A stretch of 64,000 bases of DNA from CADEEN01 sp963751775 (GTDB lineage Bacteria; Pseudomonadota; Gammaproteobacteria; Burkholderiales; Burkholderiaceae_C): assembly GCA_963751775.1 (NCBI GenBank), contig CAVVVW010000013.1, forward strand, positions 124,001-188,000, given 5' to 3'. Within the stretch, counting starts at the first letter, position 1; each line of letters opens with the position of its first letter. The notes beneath the pieces are model-generated. The model saw only the letters and a list, made by a program, of their open reading frames with translations, had not been told where the DNA came from and did not search any database. The position numbers and the translations under genes are program-made. Below are positions 57,404 through 64,000 of the stretch, one piece after another.

Positions 57404-59906
57404 CGGGGGCCCTGCGTCAGTGCGCGCTCGACAGCAGCCGCCAGCTCCTCGACCGTGTGCGGCTTGTAGATCACCTCGCGATGCCAAGCGCCAGTGCCTT
57501 CGCACGCAGCTCATCGGTCACGAAGCCGGAGGCCAGCGCAATCGGCAGGTCGGGTCGCAGCCGCCGCATCTCGCCGGCCACCTCCAGTCCCGACGCGCCC
57601 GGCATGTTGAAGTCGGTGACCAGCAGGTCGAAGGCCGCCGGGTCGGCCCTGAAGGCGGCCAAGGCCTGCTCGGCAACCGTGTAGCCGTGCACCTGGTAGC
57701 CCAGGCGCTCGAGCATCGCCTTGGCGATCAGCACCAGGGCCTTTTCGTCGTCGAGAAACAGGATCTGCTGGCCACTGCTGGCGCGTGGCGCCGAAGGGGC
57801 GGCGTCGCCGGTACGGCGGGAGCGCCATCGGCGGCCGGGAAGTACAGGTGAAACACGCTGCCGTGTCCGGGCTCGCTCTCGACCTTGATCACACCGCCAT
57901 GGCCCTTGACGATGCCGTCGACCACCGCCAGGCCCAGCCCGGTGCCCTCGCCGGCCGGCTTGGTGGTGAAGAAGGGATCGAAGATGCGCTCGCGCGTCGC
58001 CGCATCCATGCCGAGCCGGTGTCGTGACGCTCAGGCGGGCATAACGGCCGGGCGGCAACTCGCCACCGCTCGCCTCGACGGTGACGCCCGTCAGCGCGAT
58101 CTCGATGCGCCCCTGCCGCCCCGCCATCGCCTGCCAGGCATTCGCGCCGAGGTTCATCAGCACCTGGTGCAGTTGGACGCGGTCGGCAAGCACGTTGGGC
58201 GCGTCGGGCGCCAGATTCGCAACCAGCTCGACGCCCGTCGGCAGGCCCGCGCGCAGCAACTTGACCGCGTCCTGCACCACATCGCCCAAGTTGACGATGC
58301 GGCGCTCGAGCGGCTGATGGCGGCTGAAGGTGAGGATCTGGCGCACCAGGTCGCGTGCGCGTTCGGCGGCCGCGACGATCTCGGCCAGGCTGTGCTGGAC
58401 GGGACTGTCGGCGCTGGCATCCTGGCGCGCGCGCTCGACATTGCCGAAGATCGCGGCCAGCAGGTTGTTGAAATCGTGCGCGATGCCGCCGGCCAGCGTG
58501 CCCAGGGCTTCCATCTTGTGCGCCTGGCGCAACTGCGCCTCGAGTCGCTGGCGTTCATGGTCAGCGCGCTTGCGCTCGCTGATGTCGCGGCCGACGCCGC
58601 GGTAGCCGAGGAAGGTGCCGTTGCCGTCGAACAAGGGCTCGCCGCTGGTCGAGATCCAGACTTCGCCATCGGTCGCATCGAGACGGCGCAATTCGAGATC
58701 GTGAAATGGCAGCCGTGCGTCGAGCTGGGCCTTGTGCCGGGCCCAGTCTGCCGGCGTCATGTTCAGTGCCGGCAGATCCCAGCGCGTCTTGCCGACGTGA
58801 TCGGTGGAAAGGATTCCGCCGCGGCCGTGCTGTTCACCCTCGATGGCGATGAAGCGCAAGTCGGCGTCCTGCTCCCAGTACCAATCCGCGGACAGGCCCG
58901 TCAGGCTGCCAAAGCGCGCCTCGCTCGTGGCAATTCGCGCTGCCTGCGCGACAGGCGCGAGCAGCGCGAGGACCGCGACTCCGAGCCCGGCCAGCAGGCC
59001 CGACAGCACGCCGGCATTGATCCACTCGCGCCTGAAGCGCGCCTCCAGCGGCGCGAGCACGGTGTCCACATCCAGGCCGACCAGGGCCACCAGTGGCGTA
59101 TCGCCCAGGCGCTGCCAGGCGAAGAACCGATCCGAGCCGTCGTCGAACGACGGCACGCGATAGGTTCCCCGCGGCGCCGCATCAGCCTGCATGAACGGCC
59201 GCGCGGGCAACAAAGTCTTGCCCAGCACGGCGTCGAGTCGCGGTTTCGCGCGAGAAACGTGCCATCATGGTCGATCAGTGCGATGGAGTCCTTCGGCGCC
59301 AGTTCGAGCGTCGCGAGGACGTTCGACATGGACTGTGGCGACATCATGACCACGACCACGCCATCGAAACGGCCGGCACGCAGCATCGGTCGCGAGAACG
59401 GGACCGCCCAGGCCTTGGACATGCGACCGCCCCAGCGGCTTGCTGATGATCAGCCGGTCGCTGCCGTCACGGTGGCTGATGAAGTAGTCGCGGTCGCCCA
59501 GGTTGACCGGTCCGGTCATGGCCGCACTGGTGAAGAGCACATTGCCCTCGGCATCGGTGATCGCGTAGTCCTGCAGCGAGCGATCCGGAAATGAACTCAG
59601 CAGCGAGCCGGCCAGTTCGCGAAACGTCGCCTCGCCGGCGCTGTAGTCCGTGCGCAATTCCTGCAGCATGAAATCCGTGCTGCGCACCAGCACATTCATG
59701 CGGTCGGCGACCGCGCTCACCAGCTGTGCTGCGCGCTGCTCGGTACCGTGGATGATCAGGCCACGTTCCTCGTCGTGCGACAGCCACAGATGCAGATGCA
59801 TCAGCCCGAGCGCGAACAGCACCAGGGCAATGACGAGGCCGGTGGCAAGCCGAAAGGGCGGGCTGGATTGCGGCTTGCGCTGCGTCGCGTCGTTCACGCG
59901 GGCCAT
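57400..59906 (-). CDS. Membrane hybrid sensor histidine kinase with receiver domain (about four frameshifts)
   Basis: ATG 59906. About 835 residues: transmembrane helix LVIALVLFALGLMHLHLWL, an extracytoplasmic sensor (Cache-like) of about 260 residues, second helix AGVLSGLLAGLGVAVLALL, a PAS domain (LSADWYWEQD...GYRGVGRDISERKRAD), HisKA with phospho-acceptor histidine in LAGGIAHDFNNLL, and HATPase (LGANAWQAM, DTGSGMD, FFTTKPAGEGTGLGLAVV). A C-terminal receiver has its aspartate in LLVTDFNMPGASG. Breaks near 59400-59240, 58020, 57815 and 57480. Kinases of this build often signal through their own receiver. Encoded between the cyclase and selD. Confidence 0.85.
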
Positions 59907-59940
59907 TCTAGGTGGCACCCGCGCCGCGCCAGAGGCAGGG

Positions 59941-60979
59941 TCATGTTCCCGCGCCCCCGAGCGAGAAGCAATCCACCGCCACCGCCTTGCCCTTGAACAG
60001 CACCTGCCCCAGGCTCGGTGTCGAAGTCCACACCGAGCGCCGCCTGCGTCGGGCCGTCGATCAGGATCGCGCGCTCGGCCGTCTTGGTGTGCGCTTCCAG
60101 CCGCGCCGCCAGGTTGACGGTGTCGCCGACGCAGGTGTAGGTCGCGCGCTGGTCGGTGCCGGTATAGCCGGCGATCACCGAGCCCGAGGCGATGCCGACG
60201 CCGATCTGGATCGCGGGCTTGCCGGCGCGGTCGGGCTCCAGGTTGAACAGCGCCACCATCTCCAGCATTTCCTGCGCCGCGCGCACGGCGCTGCCGCAAG
60301 GGTCGGCCAGCGCCAGCGGCGCACCGAAGATCGCCATCAGGCCATCGCCGATCATCTGGTTGACGACGCCGCCATGGCCGCTGATGGCGTCGAACATCAG
60401 CGTGTAGTAGGTGTTCAGCAGCTCGATCGTCTCTTCGGGCGGCATCAGTTCGGCCATCGTCGTGAAGCCGCGGATGTCGCAGAACATCACGGTGGCCTGG
60501 ACGCGGTGGCCGCCGAGCTGAAAGCCCGACGCCTCCAGGTCGTCGGCCACCTCGCGGGTGGCGAAGCGGCGCACCAGCTCCTTCTGCTGGTCGCGCAGGC
60601 GCTTCTTCTCCAGGCTGGCACCGATGCGCGCCTTCAGCAGCACCGGGTTGACCGGCTTGGGCAGGTAGTCCTCCGCGCCGCACTCGATGCAGCGCACCAC
60701 GCTGTCCATGCCCTCCACCGCCGAGGTCACGATCACCGGCAGGTCGCGCAGGCGCAGGTCCTTCGTCAAGAGCTCGAGCACCTGGAAGCCATCCATCTCG
60801 GGCATCGCGATGTCGAGCAGCAGCAGGTCGAACGGCTCGCGCGGCAGCATCTCGAGCGCAATGCGGCCGTTCTCGGCCAGGAAGACCTGGTGCCCCTGCA
60901 GTTGCAGGCTGCGCTGCAACAGCAGGCGGTTGACCTTGTTGTCGTCGGCGACGAGCAGGCGCGCGGCATGGTTAGCCAT
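59941..60979 (-). CDS. Response regulator with class III adenylate/guanylate cyclase domain (one frameshift)
   Basis: ATG 60979 overlaps the HPt stop. Receiver domain: D12-D13, phospho-acceptor D56 in LLLLDIAMPEMDG, K108 in YLPKPVN. Linker helix RDQQKELVRRFATREVADDLE. Cyclase domain from about residue 160: VMFCDIRGFTTMAE (metal aspartate D168), VVNQMIGDGLMAIFGAP, and IASGSVIAGYTGT...VGDTVNLAARLE. A shift near 60018 restores the ending ELGQVLFKGKAVAVDCFSL and a stop at 59941. Output would be a cyclic nucleotide controlled by phosphorylation; likely partner is the adjacent HPt/hybrid kinase. Confidence 0.9.
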
Positions 60980-61319
60980 GGGTCAGCTCTTTGAGGGCGG
61001 CTGCGACCCGGGCATAGGCCGCGTCGAGCGCATCGAGCGCTGCGGCATCCTGCGCCGGATCGGCCGCCAGGCCACGCAACTCGAGCTCGCGCGCCATCGC
61101 GCCGAGCCCGAGTGCGCCGAAGGTGTTGCTGTTGGACTTGAGCGAGTGGGCCTCGCGGCGGAAACGCTCGTCGTGCGCTGCGGCCCGCGCCTTGCGCAAT
61201 TCGGCCAGCATCTGCGGCGCCTCTTCGAGGAAGGTGCCGACCAGCTCGGCGACGAACTCCGCGCCGGCCGTTTCCTGCAATTCCGCGAAGGTGGTCGCGT
61301 CGATCACGTCAGCCGCCAT
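60972..61319 (-). CDS. HPt (histidine phosphotransfer) protein
   Basis: Intact, 115 residues from ATG 61319. The phospho-accepting histidine is H58 in REAHSLKSNSNTFGA. Four-helix bundle length is normal. It lies directly after the hybrid kinase (stop 61321) and overlaps the cyclase start by 8 bp, which suggests a relay: hybrid kinase to HPt to receiver-cyclase. Confidence 0.92.
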   Translation of the reverse strand: MAADVIDATTFAELQETAGAEFVAELVGTFLEEAPQMLAELRKARAAAHDERFRREAHSLKSNSNTFGALGLGAMARELELRGLAADPAQDAAALDALDAAYARVAAALKELTHG

Positions 61320-61320
61320 C

Positions 61321-64000
61321 TCAAGCTCCTCCTCTGGACGGCGACTGGTACAGCGCCTCGACCAGTTGTTCAACGCGGATCGGTTTGGTGATGTAGTCGT
61401 CCATGCCCGCCTGCAGGCACATCTCGCGGTCGCCCTGCATCGCATTGGCGGTCATGGCGACGATGCGCGGGCGGCCTTCGGGCTGCCACCTGGCCGTGAT
61501 GCGGCGCGAGGCCTCGAGGCCGTCCATCTCGGGCATCTGCACGTCCATCAGCACCACGTCGTAGGCCTGGCGCTCCACGCTCTCGATCGCCTCGATGCCG
61601 TTGCTGGCCAGGTCGGCGCGGTAGCCCATCTGCTGCAGCAGGCGCAGCGCGAGCTTCTGGTTCACGACGTTGTCCTCGGCCAGCAGGATGCGCAGCGGGT
61701 GGCGCGCGGCCATCTGGCCGTCGATGCGCGGCTTGGCAGCCGCCGCCGCTCTTGGCTGCGACGTCGTGCGCGAACAGGTTGGCCAGCGTGTCGAACAGCT
61801 GCGACTGGCGTACCGGCTTGGCCAGGTAGGCGGCGAACAGGCCGTCGCTGTCGCCGCTCTCGCGGCGGCCGAGCGAGCTGAACAGCACCAGCGGCAGCGC
61901 GGGGCGCAGCGCGCGGATGCGCTGGGCCAGCGTGAGGCCGTCCATCTCGGGCATGTGCATGTCCAGGATCGCCAGGTCGAACGCCTCGCGTGCTCGATCC
62001 AGCGCAGCGCCTGCGCGCCGATTCGGTGTCGCGCGCGGCCATGCCCCACTTGCCCGTCTGCAGCGCGAGCACGCGGCGGTTGGTCGCGTTGTCGTCGACG
62101 ACCAGCACGCGCCTGCCTCTCAGCTCGGGCTGACTGCCGGCGTAGTCGCGGCGGCTTTGCGCCGGCAGCTCGGCCACCGGCACGATGACCGTGAAGATGA
62201 ACGTCGCGCCGCGGCCCGGCCCCTCGCTCTCGGCCCACATGCGCCCGCCCATCAGCTCGGCCAGCCGCTTGCTGATGGCCAGCCCGAGCCCGGTGCCGCC
62301 GTACTTGCGCGTGGTAGTCGAATCGGCCTGCGAGAAGGACTGGAACAGCCGGCCCATGCCGGCGGCCGTGAGGCCGATGCCGGTGTCGCGCACGGCGAAG
62401 GTCAGCTCGACGCCCGGCGGCTTGTGTGCGGCCGACACGGTGAGCACGACCTCGCCGTGCTCGGTGAACTTGACGGCATTGCCGAGCAGGTTGAGGATGA
62501 TCTGGCGCAGTCGCGTCACGTCGCCACTGACGGCGGCCGGCACGTCGCCTTCGAACAGGTAGGCGATGTCCAGGCGCTTCTCGGCGGCCCGCGCGCTGAC
62601 GAGGTCGAGCGCCGATTCGACGCAGTCGCGCAGGTCGAACGGGTGGGCCTCGATGTCCATCCGCCCGGCCTCGATCTTGGAGAAGTCGAGGATGTCGTTG
62701 ATGATCGTCAGCAGCGCGTCGCCCGAATCGCGGATGGTCGCCGCGTAGTCGCGCTGCTCGTCGTTGAGCGGCGGTGTCGAGCAACAGGCCGCTCATGCCG
62801 ATCACGGCGTTCATCGGCGTGCGGATCTCGTGGCTCATCGTCGCCAGGAAGCTGCTCTTGGCCTCGTTGGCGGCCTCGGCCTGGGCGCGGGCTTCGTGCG
62901 CCTCGGCAAACAGCTGCGCATTGCGGATCGCCACGCCGACGCCGGCGGCCATCGTCGCCAGCAGATTCTGGTCGGCCCGCGGTGAAGCGCCCTTCCTGCT
63001 GCGTGCTCTGCACGCTGATCACGCCGATGGCCCGGCCGCGCACCATGACCGGCACGCCGAGGTAGGAAGCCGCCTTGGTGCCGACCTGCGTCGCGCCGAG
63101 CGCATTCGCCGCCGCGTCGACCGATTCGTTGAGCAGCAGCGGCTGGCCGGTCTCGATGATCTTGCCGGTCAGGCCCTCGCCTGGCTGCAGCGGCGTGAAG
63201 TCGTCGCCATGGGCGTAAGGGAAGCGGATCAGCTGCGCCGCCTCGTCGAGCAGCGCGACGTAGACGATGTCGGCGCGGAAGGTCTCGCGCATCTTCTCGC
63301 CCACGGTGCGGATCAGCTCGGGCAACTCGATCTTGGCCGACAGCGCCTGCCCCAGCGTGTTGACGGTGGCCAGTTCGCCGGCACGCTGCTCGGCCTGCGC
63401 CAGCAGCACCTTGGTCTGCTCGAACAGGCGCGCTCTCTCGAGCGCGACGCTCATGCTGCCGGCCAGCGTGGTCAGCAGGCGCACGTCGGCGTCGTCGAAA
63501 GCATGCTCGCGGTCGACGTTGTCCAGGCCGATCACGGCGACCACGCGGTCGCCCGAGGGCACCGGCACCCGCAGCAGGCTCTTCGACTTCTCGGTGCCCG
63601 GGAGCGTGGTCTGCACCACGCCCAACTCGGCCATGCGCCGATCCAGGTCCTCGTTGATCAGCAGCGGCTGGGCGCTGCTCACCATGTGCCAGCCCAGCGT
63701 GGAGATCGGCCCGTCGGCGACCTGGTGGCGTTGCCGCGCTCGATCAGGAAGGCGTAGTGCCAGATGGCGGCTCGGTGTCGAAGGTGGCGATGCTGATGCC
63801 TTGCGAGTCGAACAGCTCGCGCAGCTTCTCGCCCACCAGTTCGTAGATCGAGCGCGCGTCGAGCTTGTTGGCCAGGCCCTGCTGCACGCTGTTGATGATC
63901 GACAGCTCGGCGGCGCGGGCGTCGGTTTCCTTCAGCAGGCGCTGAGTCTCGTCGAACAGGCGCGCGCTTTCCAGCGCCACGCCCATCGAAGTGGCGACCG
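61321..64000 (-). CDS. GAF-domain hybrid sensor histidine kinase with two receivers, partial (frameshifted)
   Basis: The 5' part lies beyond the right edge. Visible order: tail of a GAF domain, a GAF (SGDRVVAVIGLDNVDREHAF), a GAF (ADIVYVALLDEAAQLIRFP...GVPVMVRGRAIGVISVQS), a coiled linker (AHEARAQAEAANEAKSSFLA), HisKA (TMSHEIRTPMNAVIGMSGLL), HATPase (NLLGNAVKFTEHG, DTGIGLTAAGM, YGGTGLGLAIS), receiver 1 (LVVDDNATNRRV, DMHMPEMDGL) and receiver 2 (LLAEDNVVNQKLA, VLMDVQMPEMDG, TKPI). No transmembrane helix is visible, so it may be a cytoplasmic sensor. Breaks near 63760, 62980, 62780, 62000 and 61750. BarA-like architecture. Confidence 0.88.

Overview
The window reads as chromosomal DNA of a betaproteobacterium of the order Burkholderiales, probably near the Rubrivivax/Methylibium/Leptothrix group. 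This is inferred from high G+C, a class I PHA synthase, an entericidin-type lipoprotein between leuC and leuD, and the gene order leuC-leuD-leuB-asd-fimV-truA-trpFBA-accD-folC-SPOR-cvpA-purF-metZ-gltX. No rRNA, CRISPR array, transposase or integrase was seen.

Layout. 1-10.0 kb: a HIT protein, then catabolic genes (periplasmic binding protein, FAD-linked oxidase, isocitrate-lyase-superfamily enzyme with a divergent GntR regulator), an exported zinc-protease-like protein, an SDR, phaC, a dienelactone hydrolase and an RraA-like protein. 10.2-17.4 kb: a gene-poor stretch lying between two near-identical 46-bp direct repeats. The right-hand repeat covers the 3' end and terminator of tRNA-Asp, so this looks like a decayed tRNA-targeted island. 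It holds two tandem paralogous propeller-like lipoproteins (one badly broken), an exported DUF4124-like protein, a DUF3489 protein and a 328-bp element with 38-bp inverted ends. 17.38-17.73 kb: tRNA-Asp, tRNA-Glu and tRNA-Ala. 17.8-41.4 kb: one long minus-strand block, livGFKHM, leuC-ecn-leuD-leuB-asd, then fimV-truA-trpFBA-accD-folC-SPOR-cvpA-purF-metZ-gltX, ending in the tRNAs and two terminators. 41.6-50.6 kb: an NHL lipoprotein, then the complete propionyl-CoA to succinyl-CoA route (scpA-meaB-pccB-pccA-mce) with a divergent GntR regulator and a clear shared promoter/operator. 50.7-54.3 kb: an ethylbenzene-dehydrogenase-type heme protein and a divergent FeoB, flanked by 72-bp direct repeats of the GntR 3' end. 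54.5-55.0 kb: two related MITE-like elements in opposite orientation. 55.1-64 kb: a thiolase, selD and a phosphorelay cluster (hybrid kinase, HPt, receiver-cyclase, second hybrid kinase).

The genes fit a heterotroph that stores PHA, degrades branched-chain/odd-chain carbon through propionyl-CoA, takes up branched-chain amino acids or similar compounds, and makes leucine, tryptophan, methionine and purines.

About 30 genes carry one or more single-base frameshifts, including essential ones (gltX, folC, asd). Most are probably sequencing/assembly indels, not real pseudogenes. Coordinates for such genes span the whole reconstructed reading frame, and frameshift positions are approximate.
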